A stretch of DNA of 64,000 nucleotides, taken from assembly GCA_910586595.1 (NCBI GenBank), contig CAJUJB010000001.1, positions 91,730 through 155,729 of the forward strand, read 5' to 3'. The position numbers and the translations under genes were made by a program. The stretch's first letter is position 1; each line of letters opens with the position of its first letter. Shown here piece by piece: positions 16,798 through 25,908 of the stretch. The notes beneath the pieces were generated by a model. That model was not told the origin of the DNA. It saw only the letters and a list, made by a program, of their open reading frames with translations, and searched no databases. Origin of the DNA: an uncultured Muribaculaceae bacterium. Lineage in GTDB: Bacteria > Bacteroidota > Bacteroidia > Bacteroidales > Muribaculaceae.

Positions 16798-18363
16798 TTA
16801 GTGTTTAGGTTGTTCGATATTTGTTTTTGAAGCCGAAGATATATAGCGGAGCATGATGCTTACCTCGGCGATGAGAAGACCGGTGAAAATTGCTGCGAAA
16901 ATCCAGAATGTCAGCTTCACAGATCCGACCGGAATACCGGAGATGGCAGCGGTGGTAGGCATGAGATCCTGAATAACCCAGGGCTGACGGCCGACTTCAG
17001 CTACAATCCAGCCCGACTGGCTGCATATCCATACCACTGCAATGGAAATCATGCCAAGCCAGCAGAGCCAAGGTTGCTCAAGGATTTCGGCACGGCGATA
17101 ACAGAGGAACAGAAGAACGACGAACAATGCAAGCAGATATCCACCTGCGATAACCATTATACGGAATGAATAGAAGGTCATGCTTACATTGGGCACAGCC
17201 GCCTCCGGAGAAGGCAGGTATCCGTAGCCGAAATAAGGGAAGTTTTCTTTTACCTTGGCCGCGGCAATCGCCATAGCCTCGGTGTCGCCCACCTTACGGG
17301 CTTCATCATAATCACGGAGTGCCTCTCTGGCGGCAAGACCGATGGCCATCTTGTCGGCATAACTCAGACCACGGACTGTATCGCCATCCTCAGTAAGGCT
17401 TATGCCGTTGATGAGGTCGTTGATGCCGGGTACAAATCCATGTGTATGGCCGTAGATAAGCAGCGAAAGACCATAGGGTATATCGACATTGAACAGCATA
17501 GGGTCGTCGGGAGTACGTTCACTCTCGGGTTTGAGAATGCCTACACCTACCAGATCCTGACCTACAGAGCCATTATAGAGGCCTTCCATAGCGGCAAGCT
17601 TCATGGGCTGAACGCGTGCGACCTGCACAGCCGAGCCATGGCCTGTCCAAAGTGTGAGGAGTATGCCGGCAAGCCCGACCCATGTACCTACCGTCATCGA
17701 GCTCTTGGCAGCCTCGATATTGCGTTTGCGCCAAAGCAGCCAGCTGCTGACACCGACAACAAACACACCTGCGAGACACCATCCGCTGAAGACGGCATGG
17801 AAAAATTTATTGATAGCCACGGGGCTAAGTGCCACCGCGAAGAAGTCGCTCATCACGTTACGCATCTGCGCAGGATCGAATTCCATTCCCACAGGCGACT
17901 GCATCCACGCATTGGCAACCAGAATCCAGAGCGCCGATAGAGAGACACCGAGAGCTGTGAGCCAGGTAGAGGCAAGGTGGAAGCCACGGCTTACCTTATT
18001 CCATCCGAAGAACATCACGGCCACAAAAGTCGCCTCCATAAAGAAGGCCAGAATGCCCTCGATGGCAAGCGGAGCACCGAAAATATCACCTACGAACCAA
18101 CTGTAGTTCGACCAGTTTGTGCCGAACTCAAATTCGAGGATAAGGCCTGTAGCTACGCCACAGGCGAAGTTTATACCGAAAAGAGTCATCCAGAACTTGG
18201 TGATTCCTTTCCAACGCTCCTGTCCGGTGCGGACATAGAGAGTCTCCATAATGGCCACAATTACCGACAGACCGATGGTGAGCGGCACGAAGAGCCAGTG
18301 GTACATGGCCGTAAGGGCGAACTGCGCCCTCGACCAATCGACTACTCCTAACAAATCATTCAT
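16798..18363 (-). CDS. cydA: Cytochrome bd oxidase subunit I CydA
   Basis: 521 residues, about 9 transmembrane segments. N-terminal block DWSRAQFALTAMYHWLFVPLT contains the heme-ligand histidine (H22, equivalent to H19 in Escherichia coli). NKFFHAVFSGW holds the second heme histidine, the periplasmic Q-loop region follows GHTHGFVPGIND, and the C-terminal GRQPWVIQDLMPT is the conserved GRQPW motif. The length and the insert after GLSYADKMAIG suggest a long Q-loop like that of E. coli (inference). It is 32 nt after the DUF4492 gene and 10 nt before cydB. Confidence 0.95.
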   Translation of the reverse strand: MNDLLGVVDWSRAQFALTAMYHWLFVPLTIGLSVIVAIMETLYVRTGQERWKGITKFWMTLFGINFACGVATGLILEFEFGTNWSNYSWFVGDIFGAPLAIEGILAFFMEATFVAVMFFGWNKVSRGFHLASTWLTALGVSLSALWILVANAWMQSPVGMEFDPAQMRNVMSDFFAVALSPVAINKFFHAVFSGWCLAGVFVVGVSSWLLWRKRNIEAAKSSMTVGTWVGLAGILLTLWTGHGSAVQVARVQPMKLAAMEGLYNGSVGQDLVGVGILKPESERTPDDPMLFNVDIPYGLSLLIYGHTHGFVPGINDLINGISLTEDGDTVRGLSYADKMAIGLAAREALRDYDEARKVGDTEAMAIAAAKVKENFPYFGYGYLPSPEAAVPNVSMTFYSFRIMVIAGGYLLALFVVLLFLCYRRAEILEQPWLCWLGMISIAVVWICSQSGWIVAEVGRQPWVIQDLMPTTAAISGIPVGSVKLTFWIFAAIFTGLLIAEVSIMLRYISSASKTNIEQPKH

Positions 18364-18395
18364 AGTACTTAGATTTTATGAGTTTTAGGTATTTA

Positions 18396-18617
18396 TTACT
18401 TTTCTACAAGCGCGCTGCGCACGGCGTCGGCCCGCTCTGCATCGGAGTCATACTCAGAAGCAAGAATATCCGGAAAAAAGAAGATTTTCAATATCGCGAA
18501 GAAAATCACGAGTTTTACTATGATCAAGGCCCACAGACTGCGTCCGACGGTCATATTGCGGAATCCGTCGACATACATAGCCAGCGCCCGGCTCCAGAAA
18601 TTTTGCGGTACAGCCAT
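18396..18617 (-). CDS. DUF4492 small membrane protein, likely bd-oxidase accessory subunit
   Basis: 73 residues with one transmembrane helix (about 27-48, LWALIIVKLVIFFAILKIFFF) flanked by FWSRALAMYVDGFRNMTVGRS and an acidic tail ASEYDSDAERADAVRS. This matches DUF4492, a family found next to cydA in Bacteroidota and some Epsilonproteobacteria. It sits immediately before cydA (32-nt gap) and 10 nt after yitT. By analogy with CydX/CydH in other bd oxidases, it may be a small structural subunit or assembly factor; this is inference from size, topology and context. Confidence 0.82.
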   Translation of the reverse strand: MAVPQNFWSRALAMYVDGFRNMTVGRSLWALIIVKLVIFFAILKIFFFPDILASEYDSDAERADAVRSALVEK

Positions 18618-18627
18618 AGGCGATCAA

Positions 18628-19581
18628 CTAAATTTTGGGAGGGATATTTGGAGTTATATGTTGAGGAGGTTCCTCCCGGGTCTTATGGATGAGCGAATGA
18701 TCTGGCGCCTTCATCTTGACCTTTAGCTCGTCGAAGCCTTTTCCATAGACTCCGTTGACATTACATTGGGTGGTGAAGGCCTCTGGGTCTATAGATTTGA
18801 TTATACGCGATATGTTCACCGACTCTATCTTGCGGCACATCACAAGCAATACCTTCACCTCACGCTTCGAGTACCATCCCATACCGGTGAGCACAGTACA
18901 ACCGCGCTTGGCCTCGTTGTTGATGGCGGTGGCTATTTCCTGCCACTTGGTTGAGAAGATTGTGAACTGCACCGCCTGGCGGTTGGTGTTGATCACCATA
19001 TCGGCCACATACGAAGCGAGGATGAGCACCACAAAACCGTAGATGACCTTATCTATCTGGTGGAAGAGGAAATACGATGAGGAGATGATAATATAGTCGG
19101 TATACAACATCATGCGGCCTATGCTCACGTTGGTGTATTTCGAGACCATGGCCGCCACAATATCCGTGCCGCCGCTTGAGCCATTGTGGGTGAAGGCTAT
19201 GCCCACGCCCATACCGGCGCACGCACCACCGATAACCACATTCATGAATGGCTCATGGGTAAACCCGTCGGCAAACAGGGGTTGAAAAATGCCTATAAAA
19301 ACCGAGATCATGGTGGCCCCGTAGATTGTGCCGATCACAAACCTCTTACCCACAACCTTATATGCTATAGCAAGCAGAATAAGATTAAGTGCATACTGCG
19401 AGATGGCTACGGGAATACCTGTTGTAAGATAGATGATTGTGCCTATACCGGCCAGACCGCCTATGACCACCTTCTCAGGGAGGATAAAACCGCAGAAACC
19501 AAGGGCATAGAGGGCCATGCCGAAGGTTATGAAAAAATAGTCGCGCGCGGTGCGCATGATATGTGTTCTGTTTATCGCCAT
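18628..19581 (-). CDS. YitT family membrane protein (DUF161 + DUF2179)
   Basis: 317 residues. Residues about 10-200 contain 5-6 hydrophobic segments with family blocks GFCGFILPEKVVIGGLAGIG and AFTHNGSSGGTDIVAAMVSKY. The C-terminal about 90 residues are a cytoplasmic DUF2179 domain (REVKVLLVMCRKIES...IIKSIDPEAF). Function of the family is not established; transport or sensing roles have been suggested. Start: the ATG at 19581 (MAINRTHIMRTARDYF) fits; a TTG nine codons upstream lies on the -7 box and is rejected. First gene of the run leading into cydAB, 10 nt before DUF4492. Confidence 0.85.
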   Translation of the reverse strand: MAINRTHIMRTARDYFFITFGMALYALGFCGFILPEKVVIGGLAGIGTIIYLTTGIPVAISQYALNLILLAIAYKVVGKRFVIGTIYGATMISVFIGIFQPLFADGFTHEPFMNVVIGGACAGMGVGIAFTHNGSSGGTDIVAAMVSKYTNVSIGRMMLYTDYIIISSSYFLFHQIDKVIYGFVVLILASYVADMVINTNRQAVQFTIFSTKWQEIATAINNEAKRGCTVLTGMGWYSKREVKVLLVMCRKIESVNISRIIKSIDPEAFTTQCNVNGVYGKGFDELKVKMKAPDHSLIHKTREEPPQHITPNIPPKI

Positions 19582-19605
19582 AATATTGCCGTTGCATTGG
19601 CCCGA

Positions 19606-19613
19606 CAAATTTA
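19606..19613 (-). promoter_or_regulatory. -7 box for the yitT-cydAB run
   Basis: Minus strand TAAATTTG (19613-19606) matches TAnnTTTG, 24 nt upstream of the yitT ATG. No clear TTG at -33. Confidence 0.5.
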
Positions 19614-19688
19614 CATAAAATATCGCGACTTTTAAGGCTTCAGTTGATTTTCCTGCTCAAAAAATTGTTTTTAATGTATGCGCAATTA

Positions 19689-19721
19689 TTTGGTTGCGCG
19701 CCTTACTTATTCGTAACTTTG
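19689..19721 (+). promoter_or_regulatory. Promoter of engB
   Basis: TTTG at 19689-19692, 21-nt spacer, TAACTTTG at 19714-19721; ATG at 19745. Confidence 0.65.
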
Positions 19722-19744
19722 CAAAAATACAAACTACATAAGAC

Positions 19745-20347
19745 ATGTTAATCAACACCGCCCGCTTTGTAATAAGCAATTCCGACTACCGCAAATGTCC
19801 GACCGACGCCAGGCATGAATACGCCTTCATCGGGCGCTCCAACGTTGGCAAGTCATCGCTCATAAATATGCTCACCGGCCAGAAAAGCCTCGCCATGACC
19901 TCTTCCACTCCCGGAAAGACCATGCTCATCAATCACTTTCTGGTAAATGACAGCTGGTATATAGTCGACCTTCCCGGATATGGCTACGCGCGCCGCAGCA
20001 AGGCCGACCGCGACCGCCTTGAAGGCATTATCAAGAGCTATATCCTGGGGCGCCCCCAGATGACCAATCTTTTCGTACTCATCGACAGCCGCCACAAGCC
20101 GCAGAAAATCGACCTTGAGTTTATGGAATGGCTCGGAGAGAACGGTGTACCTTTCAGCATCGTCTTCACCAAGATGGACAAGCAGTCGGCCACGGCCGGA
20201 GAGAAACAGACGGCAGAATACCTCACCACCCTGCTTGAGACCTGGGAGGAACTGCCCCCTGTATTCCGTACATCGAGCGAGAAGGGCCTCGGCCGCGAAG
20301 CTCTACTCAACTATATAGAGGAGATGAATAAACTTCCGCTTGAATAG
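19745..20347 (+). CDS. engB: Ribosome biogenesis GTPase EngB (YihA/YsxC)
   Basis: 200 residues, normal length. P-loop G1 motif GRSNVGKSSLINML, switch II DLPGYGYARRS, G4 FTKMDK, and a G5-like FRTSSEKG. It is an essential GTPase for assembly of the large ribosomal subunit. Single-gene unit with its own promoter and a strong bidirectional terminator directly after it. Confidence 0.95.
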   Translation: MLINTARFVISNSDYRKCPTDARHEYAFIGRSNVGKSSLINMLTGQKSLAMTSSTPGKTMLINHFLVNDSWYIVDLPGYGYARRSKADRDRLEGIIKSYILGRPQMTNLFVLIDSRHKPQKIDLEFMEWLGENGVPFSIVFTKMDKQSATAGEKQTAEYLTTLLETWEELPPVFRTSSEKGLGREALLNYIEEMNKLPLE

Positions 20348-20367
20348 GACAATCAAAAAAAATAAAA

Positions 20368-20418
20368 ACAGATGCCCGGCACTCAGATTCGCGAGTGCCG
20401 GGCATCTGTTTTATTATC
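20368..20418. terminator. Bidirectional intrinsic terminator (engB / M16 protease)
   Basis: Perfect 17-bp stem ACAGATGCCCGGCACTC (20368-20384) / its complement (20393-20409) with an 8-nt loop. On the plus strand it is followed by TTTTATTA; on the minus strand by a T-rich run (plus-strand A-rich 20355-20367). It serves both convergent genes. Confidence 0.93.
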
Positions 20419-20432
20419 TTAGCTTGCCGCTG

Positions 20433-23276
20433 TTATTCGGCAGCTTCGGGATCGAGAACAACCACACGGTAGTTGTTCTGGTCAAGTATAGCTTTCATGA
20501 AGGCTTCAACCTTATCGGGAGTAACACCTGAGATAACTTCAGATTCGGTGGGGAAGGTCTTCACGCCGTTGATCATGGTTGCAGTCATTGAGCCAGACCA
20601 TTCTTCGTTCTTCTCAAGATTCTCCGCAGCCTGTTTCTGGAGGAACTCGAGAGCCGGCTTAACTTCGGCTTCGGTGACTTCGGCAGCCACTGAATTGACG
20701 ATGTTCTTGATTTCGGCAAGAGCCTCTTCCTTCATCTCAGGCTTCATGGGGAAGCCGATCTGGAAGGTGGTGTTGTTGGTATTGGTACGGCTCATCATAC
20801 CGTATGCACCGATAGAATAGGTGGCACCCATTTCCTCACGGATCTTGTCAAGAAGACGCTTGCTCATTACCTGGGCGGCAACTTCGGTGAGCACCTTGTT
20901 TTCGGAATTATAAGGCATCTGGCCGGTGATGGCGATCAAAATCCAGCTCTGGGGAATCTCCATCTTGGCAGTAAAGTTCGAAACCTCGCTTCCGGCAGCC
21001 ATCTCGAATGCCTTGTTGTTGGTAAACTTGGTTGTGGCAGTCTTGGTGTCGGCGGGGAGTGTAGCGATATACTGCTCCATCAGGGGCACGAAAGTCTCGG
21101 GGTTGATGTCGCCGACAAATACGAAGGTGTAGTCGGCAGCATTGGCAGTCATATTCTTCACAGTGGCGTTGATCGTGGCAAGATCAGCGTTCTTGATGTC
21201 GTCAAGAGTAAGAGCCTGACGGATGGGGCTGCTGAAGAGCACGCTCATGAAGTCTTTCTGGAAGATATACTGGGGATTGGTCTCCTGATTAGCGAAAATA
21301 CCAGCGATGGCATCGCGCTTGGCGGCAAATTCATTCTCCTTGATGTTGAAACCAGTGAAGAAGGCATAGATGAATTCCATTGCCGTGGGGAGGTCTTTCA
21401 CTGTAGATGTACCTTCGATGTTACGTGTATAGGCGTCGGCAGAGAACTCGAGACCGAGCTGTTTGCCCTGGAGATACTTGAGAATGTCGGAATTGGAGTA
21501 ATCGTAATACGACTCAACAGTCATAGCCACGGGGAGGAACTTGTAAGAGGCAGCCTTTGCAGGATCAAGCTCAGCAAGGCCGTTACCCTTGGCGATGGCG
21601 CCGAAGATGATCTGGTTGGGTTTGTAGGTAGTCGGTTTTACGAGAACCTTCACACCGTTGCTGAGGGTATATACTGTGGCATCCCAAGTGTCGTCGTGCG
21701 ATGTAGCCACAACCTTACCGGCTGCGGGCAGCGCGGGAATGAGGGGATCGGTACGCATCTCATCTTTGTAAGGCTCGATGGTTTCCTCCTCAACACTTTC
21801 AATGGCTGTAGCAAAGTCTTCCTCGGTAGGAATGGGGAAATTGGGGGCATCAGGGAGAATGGCGAGGAGCACGCGGTTGTCGTCGGTGATCATCTGGGGA
21901 AGAATGCTGTTGATGGCTTCGAGAGGAAGACCTTCTGCCATCTGCTCGTAGAGAGCTTTTTCAGTCTCGATGCCGGGGGCAGGGATATTCTCAGTGAAGA
22001 GGGCTGCATACTCGCGCGAGAAGCTTTCGTTCTGGCGGTGGTTGCGTTCCTCATACTGCTTGTCGAGCTGCGAGAGGAATTCGGCCTTGGCGCGCTCGTA
22101 CTCACCTACGGTGAATCCGCCGCGTGAAGCGCGGAGAAGCTCGCGGTAAGCCTGCGAGAGGGCAGGTACGACGTCGGTGTCTTTGGCTGATACGCTCAGG
22201 TCGAGCATACCCATGGTCGATGCGATGAAGAAGTCGCCGATGCGTACATAAGCGCGTGAGTATTCGGTCTCAGGGTTGTTGGCGAGCTCAGCCAGACGGG
22301 CGTTGAGCATGCTCTGGATCATATAGGTCATATATGATACAGGGTAGTACATCTGAGTGTTGCGGTACTCGCGGGGGAGGTAAAGTGCGTCGCTCTTGAA
22401 CATGAGGTCGACGTCAGGTGCGCTTACTTCCTTATCCTTGCCGATGGCGTAGATGGTTCCGGGTGTTTCCTCCACGGGGAAGTAAACACGCTCGGCAGCA
22501 TTGTCGGGCATGGGGATGGGCGAGAAAATCTCCTTGATCTTAGCCTCGATGTAAGCGGGATCGATGTCACCTACAACAATGATTGCCTGCTGATCGGGGC
22601 GATACCATTTGTGATAATAATCGATAAGAGCCTGCGGGGGGAAATTGTCGACAACTTCCATGGTTCCGATAGGCATACGTTCGCCGTAACGGTTGTCAGG
22701 ATAAATTGTGGGAAGGAGAGACTCGAGCACACGGTAGCTGCCAACGTTGCGCGAGCGCCATTCTTCGTGGATCACACCACGCTCAGCATCAATTTCCTTG
22801 GGGTCGAGAGTAAGGTCGCACGACCAGTCGTGAAGGATGAGAAGGCAGGAGTCCTGCACACTTGTGCGGGCTACAGGCACATTGGAGATGTTATAAACAG
22901 TCTCATCAACTGCGGTGTAGGCATTGAGGTTTTCGCCGAATTTAACACCGATTGATTCAAGCCAGTTGATGATGCCTTTCTCGGGGAAATTTTTCGTGCC
23001 GTTGAAGCACATGTGCTCAAGGAAGTGTGCCAGACCGCGCTGGTGGTCTTCCTCAAGGATAGAACCGACTTTCTGTGCGATGTAGAAGTCAGCCTGCCCC
23101 TTGGGCATCTCATTGTGACGTATATAATAGGTAAGGCCGTTGTCAAGCACACCTGTCACCAGGGCCGGATCGGCGGGCACTGGAGGAAGCTGGTCGGGAG
23201 ATTGGGCCCAGAGGCTTCCTACTGCGGTCACTGCCATTACAATGGCTGCGAAGCCGCGTAAAATCAGTTTTTTCAT
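20433..23276 (-). CDS. M16 family zinc metalloprotease (pitrilysin-like)
   Basis: 947 residues, duplicated M16 core. Signal peptide MKKLILRGFAAIVMAVTAVG...WAQS, so it is exported, probably periplasmic. Active-site inverted zinc motif HFLEH in the N-terminal half (GLAHFLEHMCFNGTKNFP), with the third ligand expected downstream near DAERGVIHEEWR. The C-terminal half (about 500-947) is the inactive domain, with the substrate-binding R-Y-like segment replaced by REEMGATYSIGAYG. Likely degrades peptides in the periplasm. Single-gene unit; a -7 box at 23322-23329 precedes it. Confidence 0.92.
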   Translation of the reverse strand: MKKLILRGFAAIVMAVTAVGSLWAQSPDQLPPVPADPALVTGVLDNGLTYYIRHNEMPKGQADFYIAQKVGSILEEDHQRGLAHFLEHMCFNGTKNFPEKGIINWLESIGVKFGENLNAYTAVDETVYNISNVPVARTSVQDSCLLILHDWSCDLTLDPKEIDAERGVIHEEWRSRNVGSYRVLESLLPTIYPDNRYGERMPIGTMEVVDNFPPQALIDYYHKWYRPDQQAIIVVGDIDPAYIEAKIKEIFSPIPMPDNAAERVYFPVEETPGTIYAIGKDKEVSAPDVDLMFKSDALYLPREYRNTQMYYPVSYMTYMIQSMLNARLAELANNPETEYSRAYVRIGDFFIASTMGMLDLSVSAKDTDVVPALSQAYRELLRASRGGFTVGEYERAKAEFLSQLDKQYEERNHRQNESFSREYAALFTENIPAPGIETEKALYEQMAEGLPLEAINSILPQMITDDNRVLLAILPDAPNFPIPTEEDFATAIESVEEETIEPYKDEMRTDPLIPALPAAGKVVATSHDDTWDATVYTLSNGVKVLVKPTTYKPNQIIFGAIAKGNGLAELDPAKAASYKFLPVAMTVESYYDYSNSDILKYLQGKQLGLEFSADAYTRNIEGTSTVKDLPTAMEFIYAFFTGFNIKENEFAAKRDAIAGIFANQETNPQYIFQKDFMSVLFSSPIRQALTLDDIKNADLATINATVKNMTANAADYTFVFVGDINPETFVPLMEQYIATLPADTKTATTKFTNNKAFEMAAGSEVSNFTAKMEIPQSWILIAITGQMPYNSENKVLTEVAAQVMSKRLLDKIREEMGATYSIGAYGMMSRTNTNNTTFQIGFPMKPEMKEEALAEIKNIVNSVAAEVTEAEVKPALEFLQKQAAENLEKNEEWSGSMTATMINGVKTFPTESEVISGVTPDKVEAFMKAILDQNNYRVVVLDPEAAE

Positions 23277-23321
23277 ACTCTGATATATGGTTGATAATTT
23301 TTATTCTCTGGAATTTAGACG

Positions 23322-23329
23322 CAAAGATA
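23322..23329 (-). promoter_or_regulatory. -7 box of the M16 protease gene
   Basis: Minus strand TATCTTTG (23329-23322), matching TAnnTTTG, 45 nt upstream of the ATG. Confidence 0.5.
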
Positions 23330-23408
23330 AGAAAATACTTACACATCTTTTGTTAAATAATGTTTACCACCACGCTATACAGACTAAATCACAGCATGTT
23401 CCGTTATT

Positions 23409-23422
23409 TTAGGGAACCCTAA
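23409..23422. promoter_or_regulatory. 14-bp perfect palindrome upstream of the C10 protease
   Basis: TTAGGGAACCCTAA, 15 nt upstream of the ATG at 23438. No canonical TAnnTTTG box lies between it and the gene. A possible operator; no regulator can be assigned. Confidence 0.35.
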
Positions 23423-23437
23423 TCCTTCACGACTTCA

Positions 23438-25849
23438 ATGAAAAGACCTTCATTCCTGTTATTGCTTGCCTTGGCCGGAGCCGCCATGGTAACCCCACTA
23501 CACGCAGCCACCGTCACTCCCGACCAGGCCTTGGCGCGTGCATTGGCAGCCTCACCGCGTAAGGCTCCCGGCGCAGTCTCTCCCGATTACCGCCTCACAT
23601 TCTCCCAAGGAAATGACATATATGTATTCACCGATGCAAGCACCGGTGGATTCCTCGCCGTACCAGGCGACGATATAGCCCCGGCCATACTCGGATACGC
23701 CGATTCGGGCATATTCTCAGCCGACTCCATTCCCCCTGCAATGCAATGGTGGCTAAGCGAATATTCCCGCCAGATTGAAGCGGCCGAAGCTGCCGGCCTC
23801 ACCCCTGCAAGAATCACCCGCCCCGAGCGCAAGCCCATCGCGCCCCTATTATCCTCTCTATGGGATCAGAACAGCCCATACAATGACCTTTGCCCTGTGA
23901 TAAGCGGCTCCCGGTCGGTCACCGGATGTGCGGCCACAGCCATGGCTCAGGTTATGCGCTGGCATCAATGGCCCGAAAAAGGCCAGGGGTCTTATTCCTA
24001 TTACTCCAACGGCACTCTGCTGACACTCGATTTCTCAAAGATTACGTTCGACTGGGCCTCCATGCAGGACTACTACACCGCCTCGTCGTCCTCAGCCTCG
24101 CGCACTGCGGTAGCCGAACTGATGTATGCCTGCGGAGTGTCGATCAACATGCAGTACAGCCCGAACGCCAGCTGGGCAAGCGACTTCGATGTGCCGCAGG
24201 CCTTAACAAGCTATTTCGGATATGACGCGGGCGCCCATTATGTGATGCGCGACTTCTTCGGGCTCATAGAGTGGGAAGATTATATCTACAATCAGCTTAC
24301 TGAATATGGCCCGGTGCAATACTCTGGCCAAGGCAGCGATGGCGGACACTCGTTTGTATGCGACGGCTACAGCTCCGACGGATTCTTCCACATCAACTGG
24401 GGCTGGGGAGGAATGAGCGACGGCTACTTCCTGCTTACAGCCCTCGACCCGGCTCAGCAAGGCATCGGAGGCTCGACTTCAGGCTATAATTATGCCCAGA
24501 GTGTAGTGGCCGACGTATGCAAGCCGCAGGAAGGATCTATCATGTATCCTAATATGCTTATGTATAGTTCTATCGGCGTATCTGAAAGTTCGGCATCTGC
24601 TGACAACCAGATTACAGTAACCGGCAGTACATATAATTTCTCCACAGGCAATCTCTCTGGCAAAATGGGTGTGAAATTCACAGCTGCTGACGGATCGGTT
24701 ACTTACGCCAACGGCTCTGAAATAGATACACTTGAGCCTCTTGCAGGCATCGGAGGATATTACGCAATCATGCCATCCCTCTCCGCAGGCAACTATACGC
24801 TTACACCTGTGTTCATGCCATCTTATAGCGAGGAGTGGTTCGACGTGCCCGTTCGACTGTCGGAAGTACGCCAAATCGAGGTATCTGTCTCTGCCGATGG
24901 CAAGGCGACCTTCACTTCTGGCCCGACTGCAAGCATCAAGGCGGAGAATCTCAGCCTCGGGTCTGACATCTACATGGGCGAACAGTTCCTCTTGTCAGCC
25001 ACCTTGGTCAACACGAGCGAGGAAGAGTTCTATGGCACTGTGCAACCGGCCCTTTTCACCGATGCCGTGACCATCTACGCCCTCGGTGACACATATCCTG
25101 CCGACGTGCTGCCGGGCGAATCACAGCAGATCGATTATATCGGGGCGTTCGGCCAATTCTTCACAAGCTCTCCCAAAGAAGGCACATATCGCTTGGCCTT
25201 GATTGACGAAGAGCTCAACGTCCTCTCAAATATGATTGAGGTATACGTGCATGCCGCTCCGTCAAAAATATCTGTCTCCGTATCTGATTTTAAGGTTGCG
25301 GGCGACTCCGACAACACTGATCGAGAGGAAATAACCTTCGAAGGCACCATCTCATGCTCGCAAGGATATTTCGGCGGCCAGCTCCCCGTGTGGATTTTCC
25401 CTTACACCTCCGGCCAGATTTCCGGTTTGGCTTATGTAATGTCGGATCCGGTCTTTATCAGCGCAGGTCAATCGGCAGAATTCAAAGCCACAGGAACCTT
25501 CTCTGAAGGCATGCCTGGCGCAAATTACTTCGCTCTGGTATATTATGGTGAAGATGTTGTATCTGACTATGCCTTTTTCACCATCAAGGCAAACACTTCA
25601 GACATCGCTCCAGAGACTATCGGCATCCCTGACATCTATCCGACTCTTACCTCAGGCCCCGTATCGGTATCGGGAGAAGACGTAAGCCTGATAAGGGTGT
25701 TCAATACCGCCGGATCGGAAATTATTTCCACCGACGGAAGCTCATCCCAGATCAATCTCGCCCCTTACCCCTCGGGAGTATACATAATTGAAGTGACCTA
25801 CGGGGAAGATCGGCAGCAGAAACTCACAAGGCGCGTCATACGCCGCTGA
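23438..25849 (+). CDS. C10 family cysteine protease (SpeB/PrtT-like) with T9SS-like tail
   Basis: 803 residues. Signal peptide MKRPSFLLLLALAGAAMVTP; pro-region about 25-130; C10 peptidase domain about 130-365 with nucleophile C164 in TGCAATAMAQ and H304 in GGHSFVCDGY, plus HINWGWGG. Beta-sandwich modules follow, then a type A-like sorting tail, GVYIIEVTYG...TRRVIRR. Secreted or surface-attached endopeptidase, activated by pro-region removal (family knowledge). It is the first of two C10 genes in the window (second at 41881). Single-gene unit ended by the terminator at 25863. Confidence 0.9.
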   Translation: MKRPSFLLLLALAGAAMVTPLHAATVTPDQALARALAASPRKAPGAVSPDYRLTFSQGNDIYVFTDASTGGFLAVPGDDIAPAILGYADSGIFSADSIPPAMQWWLSEYSRQIEAAEAAGLTPARITRPERKPIAPLLSSLWDQNSPYNDLCPVISGSRSVTGCAATAMAQVMRWHQWPEKGQGSYSYYSNGTLLTLDFSKITFDWASMQDYYTASSSSASRTAVAELMYACGVSINMQYSPNASWASDFDVPQALTSYFGYDAGAHYVMRDFFGLIEWEDYIYNQLTEYGPVQYSGQGSDGGHSFVCDGYSSDGFFHINWGWGGMSDGYFLLTALDPAQQGIGGSTSGYNYAQSVVADVCKPQEGSIMYPNMLMYSSIGVSESSASADNQITVTGSTYNFSTGNLSGKMGVKFTAADGSVTYANGSEIDTLEPLAGIGGYYAIMPSLSAGNYTLTPVFMPSYSEEWFDVPVRLSEVRQIEVSVSADGKATFTSGPTASIKAENLSLGSDIYMGEQFLLSATLVNTSEEEFYGTVQPALFTDAVTIYALGDTYPADVLPGESQQIDYIGAFGQFFTSSPKEGTYRLALIDEELNVLSNMIEVYVHAAPSKISVSVSDFKVAGDSDNTDREEITFEGTISCSQGYFGGQLPVWIFPYTSGQISGLAYVMSDPVFISAGQSAEFKATGTFSEGMPGANYFALVYYGEDVVSDYAFFTIKANTSDIAPETIGIPDIYPTLTSGPVSVSGEDVSLIRVFNTAGSEIISTDGSSSQINLAPYPSGVYIIEVTYGEDRQQKLTRRVIRR

Positions 25850-25862
25850 GACAGCTAAATTT

Positions 25863-25894
25863 AAAGCGCAGTTACTTCGGACTGCGCTTTTTTT
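25863..25894 (+). terminator. Intrinsic terminator of the C10 protease gene
   Basis: 10-bp stem AAAGCGCAGT (25863-25872) / ACTGCGCTTT (25881-25890), 8-nt loop, followed by a run of T. It abuts the mutL promoter box. Confidence 0.88.
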
Positions 25895-25896
25895 GC

Positions 25897-25904
25897 TAAT
25901 TTTG
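25897..25904 (+). promoter_or_regulatory. -7 box of mutL (near-leaderless)
   Basis: TAATTTTG, only 4 nt before the mutL ATG at 25909. Transcription from it would start at or next to the start codon. No clear TTG at -33, which would fall in the terminator loop. Confidence 0.55.
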
Positions 25905-25908
25905 CGAT

